Notes under the pieces: model-generated | Told to the model about the DNA's origin: nothing | The model's database searches: none | Seen by the model: only the letters and a program-made list of their open reading frames with translations | Made by a program: the position numbers and the translations under genes | Origin: Isoetes taiwanensis | Lineage: Eukaryota; Streptophyta; Lycopodiopsida; Isoetales; Isoetaceae | Direction of reading: 5' to 3' | DNA: 64,000 bases | NCBI GenBank assembly: GCA_021234155.1 | Contig: JAJEKV010000003.1 | Span: 28,319,166-28,383,165, forward strand | Shown here: positions 1 to 11,156 of the stretch, piece by piece | How positions within the stretch are numbered: the first letter of the stretch is position 1 | How the letters are laid out: each line of letters opens with the position of its first letter

Positions 1-945
1 ACCGAGGTAGATGCAACACTATTCATCCCCATAGCCAGGTGAATAAACCGTGAATCAAGTCCCAAATGACTCATGACCTCACGCAGCGCATCCCATCTAA
101 GGGAGTCATAGGCCTTTCTAAAATCCATCTTGACCAGCACACATTTTTGTTTGGAAGCTTGACACCAATGTAGACCCTCTTTTGCTGCAAGGTAGTTATC
201 CAATATATACCTCCCCGGCAAGAAGGCCGATTGCTCCTGCCCAATGACTCTGTTAAGAATAGGTTTTAGACGATTAGCAATGGCCTTCATAATCACTTTA
301 TAGATGGAATTTGTGAGTGCAATGCGTCTCCATTCCCCGAGGCTTAAAGGCCTAGAGACCTTGGGAACAAGGGTGATAAAACCAGCTGCTAGTGTTGGGT
401 GCAAGGAACGAGAGGCCCATGCTCCACAGACTGCTCTGGTAAAATCATTTCCCAGCACATCCCAGAATTCAACAAAGAATTCCGGGGGAAAGCCATCTGG
501 GCCCGGGGATTTCCCCGCTGCTAGAGAGCACAGAGTCTTGTAAATCTCATCCTTCCCCAGATTACGGAGTAGAAGTCTATTTTCATCCTGTGTAACCCTC
601 TCCCCCCAATCAAGATTGTTCAACCAAGAGGCTAATCTCGGATGATATGAGTTAGGCAGTGGGTCTTCCTTAATTGTTTTTCAAAACTGGCCCTTATAAA
701 TGATCTGATTTCCTGCTGATCTTCTAATACATTAGAGTTATCATCCTTGACCGATAAGATGCTGTTTTCTGCCATTCTTGCCCCAGGCATTCTAAAGAAA
801 CATTTAGAGTTTTCATGATCTAATTCAGCATACCATTTGGTTTTCGAGCGGACAGCCGCCCCCCTAGCCTCTATCTCTTCGATTGCTCTGGCTTTCCCCT
901 CTAATTCCTCCTCCAAATTTTGATTAGCAATATTATACGGGTCTG
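1..945 (-). pseudogene. L1-type LINE ORF2, linker and start of reverse transcriptase (broken)
   Basis: Reading the minus strand from 945 towards 1 gives the linker and fingers/palm start of a plant L1-like reverse transcriptase. Visible blocks are AGKSPGPDGFPPEFF near 490, a GEWRRIALTNSIYK block near 320, EQSAFLPGRYILDNY near 220 and palm motif A as KMDFRKAYDSLRWD near 100. The rest of RT (including YADD) lies beyond the left edge. The frame is broken about 945, where it leaves the endonuclease frame, and again about 680, with an extra stop, so this is a dead copy. It belongs with the endonuclease segment immediately upstream. RT would copy element RNA at the nicked target. Identity as a LINE is certain from the motif order; the family name is not. 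Confidence 0.9.
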
Positions 946-1926
946 CTAGTAAGTCTGCTTCACCAATCTCAGCAGATTGTACACCTCTTCTTTGTCTCTT
1001 TTAAACTCCTTAGCTCTGTTCTTACCCCAATTTTTAACCCAAGTCTTTATAAGCTTGGTCTTCTTGACCCAGTCCTTCATACTAGAAGGGTTACCACTGT
1101 TAGGGAGAGAAGAGACAAAAGTCCTAAAGGGCTTGCAGAATGCCTCTTTTCCTAGCCAGGATGTGTTGAATTTGAACGGAATATTACCATTTTTCCTTGC
1201 AGTGGGGATGTTTTCTAGCATCAAACATTGGGGAACATTATCTGAGTGGGAGAAGGCTAGCTCCCCCTCCACATAGCACCTATCCATAAAGCATGCAGAC
1301 CTATTGGCCATATAGAATCTATCTAGCAAGCAATATACTCTGTCATGTCCGTTTTGCTTGTTTGACCAGGAGAAGGTGGCATTGGATGGCGGGATCAAAT
1401 TAAATCCAGCATTGTCAAGCAATGAGTTCCACGATCTATTCTCATCCTCTGACAGATTTCTATGTATTCCAATTTTCTGGTCCCACACGTCCGTCATGTT
1501 AAGATCCCCCCCCAGGATCCAGTTCTCTGTGACCCCATCCTGAAGGTTAATCCATCTTTCAATGTCTGCCCACATAACTGCCCGTTCTGCAGGTTTGTTT
1601 GAAGCGTATACATTGATGATACCCCAGCTATAACCCATGGTTTCAAAGACAACCACCTGCCAACGGCCGTCCCTGGCAGCATAGTAGGATTTCTAGGCGA
1701 GGCCTTTCCAGAGGATACAAGTACCTCCCTTGGTTCCCCTAGCTGCACAGCTGAGTGAGGTATAGTCAATGCCTACCCATTTTCCAATAGAGCTCGCTTC
1801 AAAATCAGGGAGCCTATGCTCTTGAATAAGAACTATATCTGCCATCATAGAACGAATGGCTGCCAGCACTCTGCCACGTTTGAGAACCCCCTTAATTCCC
1901 CTAAGGTTCCAAGAAACAATTTTCAT
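946..1926 (-). pseudogene. L1-type LINE ORF2, apurinic-type endonuclease domain (one stop codon)
   Basis: The frame starts at the ATG at 1926 directly after an in-frame stop and reads MKIVSWNLRGIKG, the usual start of plant LINE ORF2. Endonuclease/exonuclease/phosphatase motifs follow: the Asn in SWNLRG, the Glu in IQEHRLPD and the Asp/Asn pair in GGDLNMTD. One TAG at 1693-1695 interrupts an otherwise continuous frame down to 946, where a frameshift leads into the RT linker. The C-terminal block usually written SDHxP reads SDNVP, so the catalytic His position is Asn. The domain would nick target DNA to prime reverse transcription. The internal stop, shift and His loss suggest an inactive copy. 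Confidence 0.9.
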
Positions 1927-2783
1927 CTATGTTGTAGTAGGATCCAACCAGGTACGTGCACACTTTGCCACCAGATAGATTCTTTCTGCATGTGGGTCTC
2001 ATAGACCTGGATAAATACACTTTACAGGAAAATAGCCTCTCTTGGTGATTCCAAGTAGCTAGTCCAGACAAGAGGCAGAACTATAGTCTCATCTTTACTT
2101 AGACCTCTCATGTTAAGGTGGATTCTTCCAAAGTTGTGATCAAAATCCAGCAAGGGTTTAGATTTTATTCTCGTCTATCTATGAACCACATACTTTTACG
2201 CCATTTCTAGGCGATCAAAGTGCCTGCACTAGAGGTATCTTTCGTTGCAACAATACCCACACATTCTTTACCTAATGTTTTGAACAATTCATGTATCTCC
2301 CCCAATTTACACTTTTTTCTTATATTCCAAGGATTTTTCTCCCATATTCCAGCTAAGGATCTTATAATTCATAGAGGAATGTTTGGAGATCCTTTTTTCT
2401 TTTTCATGTTACCCATCCCATTTGTATCTATTTCTTCTTCCATTTTATTTTTAATCCCTGTTCGAACCAGAGATCGGATTTAGGCGATTCTTACTTTTCT
2501 GGAACCGACGAAGTCGAATTGGAGTGGCAGTTCTTCTGGTTCATCCGTATGAGGGAGCAATGGTGAAAAGAGTGACAAGGGGTCAGAGAGAACTGCTAGC
2601 TCAAGGGAGGAGCTACAAGAGAATGCTGATTGTCAGATATGCCTTATAGTTTTTGTGTTCCAGCTTGAATATTCTAGCTCAGTGGTCTGGTTGGGTGGAG
2701 AGCTCTTTTGAATAAGGTTTTGGCTACTAATTTGTGTCAAAGTTCTTATGTTTATTCAAGTGTTCAGGGTAGATCGTATCAAT
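1927..2783. other. Intergenic or repeat-derived, no gene seen
   Basis: I find no convincing gene here. It starts upstream of the LINE ORF2 start codon and may contain LINE 5' leader. The last ~250 bases could be the end of a decayed 5' LTR, because a primer-binding site follows at 2784, but I see no paired LTR in the window. Confidence 0.4.
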
Positions 2784-2795
2784 TGGTATCAGAGC
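2784..2795 (+). other. tRNA-iMet primer-binding site of a lost LTR retrotransposon
   Basis: TGGTATCAGAGC matches the standard initiator-Met primer-binding site of plant LTR elements, and the same 12 bases serve the Copia element on the other strand at 42260-42271. It implies that the sequence just to the left was a 5' LTR and that the internal region began here on the plus strand. No gag frame follows, so it is an isolated remnant. Confidence 0.6.
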
Positions 2796-3390
2796 AGAGT
2801 TTCAACTTCTCTTTGGAGCTTGTGTGTAATGGTTAAGATTACTGTTTAAGCTGGAGAAAGTAAACCCTAAGGTTTTATTTAGTTAAAAAGAAGAAAAGCT
2901 TGTGCTACTGATTTATCTATTACTTGCCAGCCCGCTTGAATGATTTCAACTTGAAAAAATGGCTAGGACTCAACAGCCGAAATTGCCTCTGAGGATTCCA
3001 TACCTGCGGATGCCCCAGAAACAATGTAGCACCATAAATGGCTATTGGCCATGTGACTGTCTGTCGCCTCCATAGCTTGTTTGTTGCAAGCTGAGATCTT
3101 CCGTCATAACGGAAGTTAAGCATGCCATACATGAATCTGGTGCAGCCACACCGAAATCCTTCTAGCCTCTAAAGTTGCAGATTCTATTATATAAACCTAA
3201 TTCTATTCCCTCAACGTTGCCCTAAAAGGTTAAGCCTTTGAAAAAAAAATCGATGCCATTTATGTGCTTATTTTGGAGATATCTAACCTTTGGAATTGGA
3301 TTTTTTTTTGTTTTAAAATATCATGTGACGTCATTGGAATGTACGCGATTTTTGCGACGTGGATGTTTTAGATACGTCGCAAACAACCCA
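2796..3390. other. Unassigned repeat-like DNA with a 5S-rRNA-like box
   Basis: No gene is supported. At 3095-3121 the string GATC, 13 bases, GAAGTTAAGC reproduces the spacing of the 5S rRNA internal promoter region, but the surrounding bases do not align well with 5S rRNA. A run of nine A residues ends near 3249, which would fit the tail of a SINE-like insertion. The final 40 bases contain GCGACGT/ACGTCGC short inverted copies typical of DNA-transposon subtermini. Confidence 0.3.
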
Positions 3391-3403
3391 TTCTCTTGTA
3401 GTG
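3391..3403 (-). mobile_element. CACTA-type transposon terminus
   Basis: On the minus strand this reads CACTACAAGAGAA, the terminal-inverted-repeat start of plant CACTA elements. Directly inside it lie inverted GCGACGT/ACGTCGC copies (3340-3380), like the subterminal motifs these elements use for transposase binding. I do not find the opposite terminus to the left, so the element is either truncated or interrupted. Confidence 0.5.
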
Positions 3404-3419
3404 AGTATGGATGTTGAGT

Positions 3420-4430
3420 AACGTCGATATGAATGTTGAGCAGCATGGGTGACATCCGTGATACTTTGGAATTGGCAGTAAATGTGAGTCAACTTCTCAT
3501 AGGTGAGACTTTGGAATTAGTAGTAGGTGTGAGAAAACTTCCAGTGGAAGATACTTTGGAAGTGATAGTAATAGGTGTGTGTAAGCTCCACTTGGGTGAT
3601 ACTTTACAGTTATAATAGGTGTGAGTCCGCTCCTCATGTATAATTCTTTCAATTTTATAGTAGATGTGAGTTCACGGGTCATGCTTTGGACCTGGTAGTA
3701 GGTATGAGTAACTTCCTAGTTGGCAATAGGTGGCAATAAGCTCCTCGTAGATGTAAGTCAGCTTCTCATGGGTGAGACTTTGGAATTGGTAGCAAGTTTG
3801 GGTAAGCTCTCAATCGGCAATACTTTTGAATTGGTAGTAGGTGTGTATGTAGTAGATGTGAGTAAGGGAGTTAGTAGTAGATGTGAGTAAACTCCCAGTG
3901 GAAGATACTTTGGTAGTGGTAGTAATAGGTGTATGTAAACTCCACATGGATGATACTTTGCAGTTGTAATAGGTGTGAGTCAGCTAAATAAACTCCTTAT
4001 AGATGTGAGTCAGCTTCTCATGGGAGTAGCAAATTTGGGTAAGCTCTCAATGGGTGATACTTTGGAATTGGTAGTAGGTGTTGGTAATAGGTGTGTATAA
4101 GCTCCAAATGGGTGATACTTTGAAATTGTAGTGGATGTGAGTAACATGGGTATAGACATTGAGCGACATGGGTGATACTTTAAAGTTGGCAGTAGATGTG
4201 ATTCAGCTCCTCATCTGTGATACTCTGGAGTTGGTAGTACGTGAGTAAGCTCCTCATGGAATATTCTGAAATGTAGTAGGCGCGAGTAAGCTCCTCATAG
4301 ATGATACCTTGAAATTGGTAGTATTCTTCAAGAGTAATACCTTAGAATTGGTACTAGGGAATATGTATGTATGGACTTGCATTGTAGTAGGTGTAAGTAG
4401 GTTGTGGTAAACTACTCATGTATGGGTTAA
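3420..4430. repeat. Degenerate tandem array, unit about 40 bp
   Basis: About twenty diverged copies of a unit combining GTAGTAGGTGTGAGTAAGCTCC and GGGTGATACTTTGGAATTG follow one another with indels. Copies differ by substitutions and by loss of half-units, so the array is old. Short open frames inside it are products of the periodicity and are not genes. Confidence 0.85.
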
Positions 4431-4601
4431 TCACACGACTTACTACTATTCATAACCTCCAGAATTATAACTGCGAAAAAATAAACCGTTCAATATCTGT
4501 CATCCAGGTGCACTCGCATGATCAGCAGCAAATGTTGGTGCTAGTTGCAAGATCGCAAGATCAAATATTCTACTGGCAACCATAGTCATCATTACTCTAC
4601 T

Positions 4602-5375
4602 ATGCTAATGCCACTTTTTCCCTTCACGACAAATGTTATACTTGCTTTTATAATCTTCTAAGTTGTAGTTGGATTGATTGATTAGTAGGAGCTTTTAGCA
4701 TTTGCGGATGGCTTAGGATACTTTTTAGCCAGGTTTGGGGGATCCTGGAGGTAAAAATCACGTCCTACAAGATCCCGGGTCACTCCCAACAGGATCCATT
4801 TGGGAGACCCCATTCGGAAGTACGGGCGCACGCCACATAGGTACAGGCCATCTCAGCCGTAGAAAACCCCGGAGATCCTGGCCTCCAGGATCACACTGAC
4901 GATACCGTCCTCCAGATCCCCTGGGCATGACCGATACTGGGAATGTTATCGGCCACCAGTTATCCCAACCTCCGGGATCCCTCGCCCGATGCTAATGCCA
5001 CTTTTTCCCTTCACGACAAATGTTATACTTGCTTTTATAATCTTCTAAGTTGTAGTTGGATTGATTGATTAGTAGGAGTTTTTAGCATTTGCGGATGGCT
5101 TAGGATACTTTTTAGCCAGGTTTGGGGGATCCTGGAGGTAAAAATCACGTCCTACAAGATCCCGGGTCACTCCCAACAGGATCAATTTGGGAGACCCCAT
5201 TCGGAAGTACGGGCGCACGCCACATAGGTACAGGCCATCTCAGCCGTAGAAAACCCCGGAGATCCTGGCCTCCAGGATCACACTGACGATACCGTCCTCC
5301 AGATCCCCTGGGCATGGCCGATACTGGGAATGTTATCGGCCACCAATTATCCCAACCTCCGGGATCCCTCGCCCG
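4602..5375. repeat. Two tandem copies of a 387-bp unit
   Basis: The sequence from 4602 (ATGCTAATGCCACTTTTTCC) repeats exactly 387 bases later at 4989. The copies run 4602-4988 and 4989-5375 and differ at only about four positions that I can see, so the duplication is recent compared with the flanking arrays. Each unit is half AT-rich, half GC-rich with several GGATCC/GATCCTGG palindromic words. Confidence 0.92.
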
Positions 5376-5925
5376 GGGGACGTGGATCCCTTCCTCGGGA
5401 TCCCTCCCCCCCCTTCCCCCCTCCGGTGGCTATTAACGACAGACGTTATCTGCCAAAGTGATCCCGCCCTCCGAGATCCTTCGGCCCGGGGACGTGGATC
5501 CCGTCCTCCGGGATCACCCCCACTCCGTTAACGGCGGACATTATCCGCTGAGGTGATCCTTCTCTCCTGGATCCCGGGCCCCCGGAGGTGGTACCCCCCT
5601 CCCTCCTCCCCGGATCACCCCCCGCCATGGCTATTAATGGCAGATGTTATCCATCGAGGTGATATTGCCATCCGAGATCCCCGGGTCCCAGGATCACCCA
5701 CGGCTATCGTGGATCCCCTGATCATCGCGCAGGTGATGTGCACAGACCCCCTCCTCCGGGGTCACATCGCAGTGGCTGCTAACGATGGACGTTACCCGTC
5801 GAGGTGATCCCGCCCTCCGGGATCCCCAGGCCCAATGATGTGTATCCCCTCCTTCAGGACCACCCTATCGTGGCTGTTAATGATAGACATTATCCGCCGA
5901 GGTGATTCTGCCCTCCGGATCAGCA
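5376..5925. repeat. GC-rich GATC-studded repeats, unit about 95-112 bp
   Basis: Five or so diverged units carry the order GGTGATCC-CGCCCTCCGGGATC, GACGTGGATCCC, CTCCTCCGGGATCACC, then a GGCTATTAACGACAGACGTTATCCGCCGAG block. GACGTGGATCC starts at 5379 and 5491; the next equivalent block is near 5585. The 3' end of the second 387-bp unit runs straight into this array, so both probably belong to one satellite-like locus. Confidence 0.8.
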
Positions 5926-6552
5926 CGTTAGTTATACATGTGATTTCAGATGCCAGTATAATGTTTGGACGGTGGAGATTGAAGCGTGGAATAATCCAGT
6001 GGTCCAGGTTTAAATTTGCCAGCCCATGCACGAACTAGCCACTGAAATTCAGACACATGGAGGTCCTGAGACCATCCTCCGGGATCACCTCTGAGCATGT
6101 TTTCTCTGTTGCATGTCGAGGTAGCAGGGTTGAGGAGCGGAATGCCGCAGATATGGACGAACTAGAGGAAATGAGAGGAGAGGTAATCGATGGACAACCC
6201 ATTTTAAGATAGAAGCTTGCATGGCAATTTAGTTTTCAATATTTTTCTGCAGTTAAGGGCTGAAATACAATCCAAATCACCCTCCAAATGGTTTGTTTGA
6301 TCATGGCCATCTCCACCGGTATCCTGAAGAGCATCAGGTACCTACTATAGGGGGTGGCCAAATGTTGGTGTGAATCTGCTACATCCACACCAACCGGATC
6401 CAAGAATTTATTCTTGGGGAGCAGAAAAATTGTGAAGCACCTTACAATTTCTACCTCAGGAGTTCCGAGCCTCTGAGAGTGTTAAAAAAACCCTACAAGG
6501 ATTCTTATTTGACCTTGTAGAGGTATGAACATTGGTTGATTCATGTGCTTCC
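5926..6552. other. No gene seen
   Basis: A single further CTCCGGGATCACCT copy at about 6078 links this stretch to the array on its left. Beyond that I see no coding, RNA or terminal-repeat signal. The segment near 6360-6480 has an AAGAATTTATTCTTGGG palindrome-like word. Confidence 0.4.
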
Positions 6553-6686
6553 TTTTGAAGTCATTTGTTGTGCTTCTGTTAGAACTACACATAATTCCAC
6601 ATGAACTTGTAATGCACAATTTTGAAGTCATTTGTTGTGCTTGAGTTCGAATTACACTTAGTTCTACATTAACATGTACTGCACAA
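6553..6686. repeat. Tandem duplication, period 67 bp
   Basis: TTTTGAAGTCATTTGTTGTGCTT occurs at 6553 and 6620, each followed by a related acact/ttctac block and ending in a TGCACAA word. The two copies are about 80% alike. Confidence 0.75.
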
Positions 6687-6960
6687 TGCAAATATTGGTG
6701 TTTATATAGACCTCAAGACAAGACAAAAAACAGTCATGTGGTTGACGCTGGACCAAGTCCACAGGGTAGACAAAGGAAAGGGGTTGAGAGGGGAGAGGGT
6801 GCATGTAGAGGCGGCCAATGCGATTTCACAATCGGGCAAGTTTATCTCCTTCTAGAATTTTCACATATCACTTATTATGGAATATCTAAGGTGTGCCTTG
6901 CCGTAGTAAGTCCATGACCCTAAGAAAGGAATTAAGTTCAAGTTACCAACTTGAATATCA

Positions 6961-8970
6961 CAAGAATTGAAGGATTGGGTCAAAGAAAAAGCTTATGCAA
7001 TGGCACATGCCACGTAGTGTCATGAACATGCACGAAGAGAGATGGAGAACAAAACTTGATGTGCATGGAATGGAAAGTATGTGTAGGGATGATGTGTTAA
7101 AAATTCGGGACGTAAACAATGTTGAAAAGGGAGTTGTTCGTAACACATGGAAGCTGCATGAAGGTCTTCCCACTAGCATCCACATGTGGATTCAACAACA
7201 CCAAGATTGGGTTTTCTTATATGAGCAAGGAGAATAGCTTCAGTCAGGAGTTATGACTCCAATCCAAAGGGAGTCAATGCTGAGATTTGGTAACAAAAGA
7301 GCCATTTGCATGGACTCTACCTTCAAAACAAATGACAAGAGGTATGATTCTTCCTCAACTTTTAATGTGTGCTATATGTGCATTGAGTTGATTATTGGGT
7401 ATGCTTGTGCAGGTTCTATCTTTTCACACTCATCGCCTTCGATGAGTATTGCAATGATTTGCCATTGGCTTATATTTTAACCAATTCTTAAAAGACTAGA
7501 CCTATAACACAATAGATGCAAGCCCTAAAGGATTCTTTATGTCAAGATGATCCTGATTGGCTTCCTTCTTGCATCATTATAGATGATGCCCATGCTGAGA
7601 TTAAGGCTGTGAAAAATGTAACTTATTAAAACTTAAACCTTAAACCTTGTCCCATATGTACTAATCTTGTCTATTTGTATAGGTTTTCCCTAGCGTGCCT
7701 GTGCAAATTTGCATTTGGCACGTGAGGAGAGCTTGGATTAAGTGGTTGTATAAGAATGTCAAGTACAAAGTGGCATGAAATGAGATGTTCAAGGAACTTG
7801 GTAATATTATGTATAGGACATGAGATTCTCTAGGAGACAATGAGTATGGTGAAGAGTATAGGGAAGCGGTAAAGAAAGAGGCCACTAAGAAATTGGAAGA
7901 GTTGGTGAGAAAGTTTCCTCAGTACCTTAAATTGGCAGCCTACATGAGGAAGGAGTGGACCAAAAACATTTGTCAATGGGTATTGGCTACAAGGATGTAC
8001 CCCCACTCTAAACAAGAGACCAATGCTGCCATAGAGGCAGGGCATTGTTCCCTGAAAAGGCGCTTGGGCATCTCTAAACATGCACTTCGAGGAAGGAGGA
8101 TTGATTGGCTGCTCTACATTCTAACCAACAACGTGGAGACACACATGGCATACATTAGGTATGGTTCTAATCTTTATCTTATTTGGTTTTTGCCCTCATA
8201 TAATTCTCTTGTCTTCTAGGTCCATGAAGGAAGGCGACTTTGTGGTAAATACTTCCCAGGCAGAAATAATAGAGTGTGCCATACGAGGTGCGAGGAAGAT
8301 TGCTGATGAACAGGTCACATTTACCAACTTCGAGGAAGGTGAGGTAGAAGTACAAAGTGAACGTACTCTAGGACAAGGTCCATACTTTATGAACGGGGCA
8401 CACAAGAATTGGGCATGCTGTGACTGCCCTTGGGGAGCCAAGGGCAACTTGTGTAAATACTAGGTTAGGGTTATGCAAATGCTAGGCAACTAGAGGGATC
8501 AAGATCTCTTACAGGTGCTTGGGTCCCAACATAGGACAATTGGTGGGGGCATGGACCACTTGAGGCCATGTGAGGAGATAGTTCATGGGCCATGTGAAGA
8601 TGCGGTTGAGATTGTGAGCTTGGGAGAGGAGTCTCTCTCCCAAAAGGAGAGAAGCATTAACTTGGATAAGACAAAGGCATCCTTACAAGAAGTAACTGCT
8701 AGAATGATGTCAAGGGCAGAAAAAGATCCTAACATGCTAGTTGCAACTGATTCTCTCATGAGACAACTCGACACTAGACTTGAGGGAATGGATGATGTTT
8801 GGTGGCCCAAAAATCAACATAAAAACCATATCAAGTATCCCTACCTTGGAAATCGAAGAGAAGTGTGGCAATAGTTTGGCCTCAAGCCTTTGATAGAGAT
8901 TGGGAAGAGGAAGGACAAAGAAACAAAGAAGAGCTGGAAGCAAGTTGAGATGGAGGGGCGGTTGTAAGTG
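6961..8970 (+). pseudogene. MULE transposase-type protein with SWIM zinc finger, decayed
   Basis: Fragments in three frames follow the order of a Mutator-like transposase or its domesticated FAR1-like relatives. ICMDSTFKTNDKRY (about 7296) carries the first catalytic Asp; IIIDDAHAEIKAVKN (about 7573) and VFPSVPVQICIWHVRRAW (7683) form the DD-and-CxxH block. Two short introns are inferable: 7618-7682 (65 bp) and 8159-8219 (61 bp), both GT-AG and both restoring frame. The helical region ends in LLYILTNNVETHMAYIR. The SWIM motif at about 8418-8460 reads CDC, eight residues, C-K-Y, with Tyr in place of the final zinc-binding His. In-frame stops at 7235, about 7776, 7821, 8461 and 8491 and frameshifts near 7010 and 7490 make it non-functional. 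Confidence 0.85.
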
Positions 8971-9340
8971 ATCATTGTCACATTTTGAATTAATATGTTG
9001 AACATGATATTAACTTGTGACTTCTTCAATTTCGAGATCTATGAATCTATTGCATTGCATTCAAGTTAAGGTTTCAGGTCACATTGTAAGGCTAAACACA
9101 AACATTCACCCATTGGACCCATTTAGTTAAAAAGAGATAACACAACTGTTGCTCCATTGGACCATTGAGAGCCAAAATGTCTCCATCTAACAATAATTTC
9201 CTTCCCTCTGCCAACTCGGCAACCAACCCTCATGCCAACTCAGCAACCAACCCACATTCCCCAAGCCTGCCATTCTTCATGCCAACTCAGCAACCAACCC
9301 AACCCAATCCATTCCCCAAGTCTGCGTTACCGCTAACTTT
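8971..9340. repeat. Intergenic DNA with GCCAACTCGGCAACCAACCC repeats
   Basis: Between 9208 and 9310 GCCAACTC(G/A)(G)CAACCAACCC recurs three times with short spacers. A 60-codon open frame over it is a product of this repetition. No gene is supported. Confidence 0.5.
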
Positions 9341-9414
9341 CACATAAGCTAGCTACTCCTTTTTGGATTTCATGTGGCACATAAGCTAGCTACTCTCTTT
9401 GGATTTCATGTGGC
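9341..9414. repeat. Tandem duplication, period 37 bp
   Basis: CACATAAGCTAGCTACTC plus TTTGGATTTCATGTGG occurs at 9341 and again at 9378, nearly identical. Confidence 0.85.
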
Positions 9415-10343
9415 ACGTCATTTTTCTAGCATTTTCACCAACTTTTGCCCCGATATGCAATAATATGCCCCTTTCTTCATTAGTGTAGTCGAAGTGTAGG
9501 AATGCCATCAGATTACAACGCTCGTGCAGTTGGAATGAGCCTACCACCTTTTATCTTTTGTGTTTTGGGGGGTGCCCCTTTTGTCATTACTCGCAGCAAT
9601 GTTGTGAAGTTAGATTAACAACGCTTGGAATGAGTCTGCCACCTAGTAGTGCTTACCTTTGAAGTTTTAACACACCGTGCATTCAAGGGGGGAGGTTGAA
9701 AGTAGTCTGATCTCCATGGAGAACCCCGTAATATACCTGCACACACATATAATACTAGATTTTGAATTATATACTATGCACTACCAAGTTCTGAAGTAAA
9801 TAGCATATAGTAAGATACATAGAGTTGCTTCAACCATTATTTGTTCCACATTTATTTCTTGTGACGATACCATGCCTGAGGTATGGGCTGCTGAAACCGT
9901 TAAATCTCCGCTTTACTAGACAGTGTTAGAAGTAAAAACATGCAGCAGTAACATTTCACTTCCAACTGTATGTTCATATCATTCCTACCAGCTGCACACT
10001 TGAAGACTACTTACAGCAAGATTCTTCATGTAGAAGAATCTAATTGCTCAGATTATGAAGTACAAACTTTTGGTCATTAGAAAGGCTCTAAGGATATGAT
10101 CAGCAAGTAACAGAGAAGATGCCAAACATAATTTCACACAACCACAATGTATACAAAAGGAATGCAACAAAATCTACACACTCAAGTTTGTGTTCAAGAT
10201 TTCACTCCGTTCGAGGAAGTAATGGTCATTAAACAAAGTTGGATCTATGCCTGCTGCAAAAATTTCCTTTTGACGTCCTTTACACTGCAGATTAGGCAGA
10301 TACCAGCCAGTCCTCGTGTATTCGCGCGCCTTTTCGTGTCATC
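9415..10343. other. Intergenic, probably including the 3' UTR of the gene to the right
   Basis: No coding frame is supported. The part nearest 10343 is immediately downstream of the stop codon of the minus-strand gene at 10344-11156 and so likely holds its 3' UTR and polyadenylation site. The remainder is AT-rich with no recognised repeat. Confidence 0.45.
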
Positions 10344-11156
10344 CTACTGAACTTGATTTGTCTTCACTTGACAAGAAAATTCGGATGAAGCTAGATCATC
10401 CGAAGGACCTCCTCCGAGATTGTCTACTTGAAAACCATGTGGGGAGGGCCATGCAATATATCTTGGAATCTCATCCCCAGGCATAACGACAGGCAGGCTC
10501 AAATTCTGTAATCATTAAAAAAACTTAAGATGAGGATGACCTTTCTTGTGGCAATACGAAAAGCAAGGACATGGAAAATAAGACTCCACAAACAACCAAG
10601 TCCTGTACACCTAAAAATGGCAAGCAACATCTCATCATAGCCAGAAAGATAGCATTGTATCAAAGCAATGTAAAAGAGACAATCATATCCACTAAAGAAA
10701 TTTGGCATCAAACAGCCAAGACTGCTTTATATCCGACAAGCAACAATCCAAATAAGCACACCCATTAGCAAATTCTGCTTCAGAGAAGGCAAATGAAGAC
10801 TATAAATGAATAAAATATGCAACAGATATATGGAGTTCAAGACAGAAGATACTCACCTGCTTGAAGGATTCTGACTTCTCCGAAGGTAATGACGAAGCCA
10901 CTTCAAGTGAATCTGCCAGTGTAACAGTGGAAAGCCCATCATGTGTCAGGGAAGGGTCCCTGGAGCTTCTTTGGGCTGTCAATCTGCCAGTGTGTTGGCG
11001 AATTTTATCCCAATGATAACAGCATGAGAAAAATGTGATGATCGAAAAAACTATGAACAAACTGAGGGCTGTTGCCAAAGAGAATCCCAAGGTGTGCCTT
11101 GAAGAAGGAGGGTCCAGAGGTGGAGCCTGAGGGACACGGCGATGTCCATTTACCAT
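10344..11156 (-). CDS. Small single-pass membrane protein, At5g65660-like (two exons)
   Basis: Two exons are visible: 11156-10857 and 10505-10344. The donor reads CAG|GTGAGT at 10856 and the acceptor ends TTACAG at 10506; joining them keeps frame and gives 153 residues. Residues 9-17 are Pro-rich (PQAPPLDPP). RHTLGFSLATALSLF starts one transmembrane segment (about 23-46), followed by the signature CCYHWDK at 45-51. The second exon begins NLSLPVVMPGDEIPRYIA, which I recognise as the conserved C-terminal block of the plant family annotated as hydroxyproline-rich glycoprotein-like (At5g65660). Its biochemical role is unknown. Of three in-frame ATGs (11255, 11216, 11156) I chose 11156 because it gives the family's usual length; starting at 11255 would add 33 residues. 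The frame is intact, so this is likely a real gene. Confidence 0.85.

Noticed and set aside
2450-2480. tRNA T-arm-like GTTCGAAC word
   Set aside because: No acceptor stem, D-arm or anticodon arm can be placed around it.
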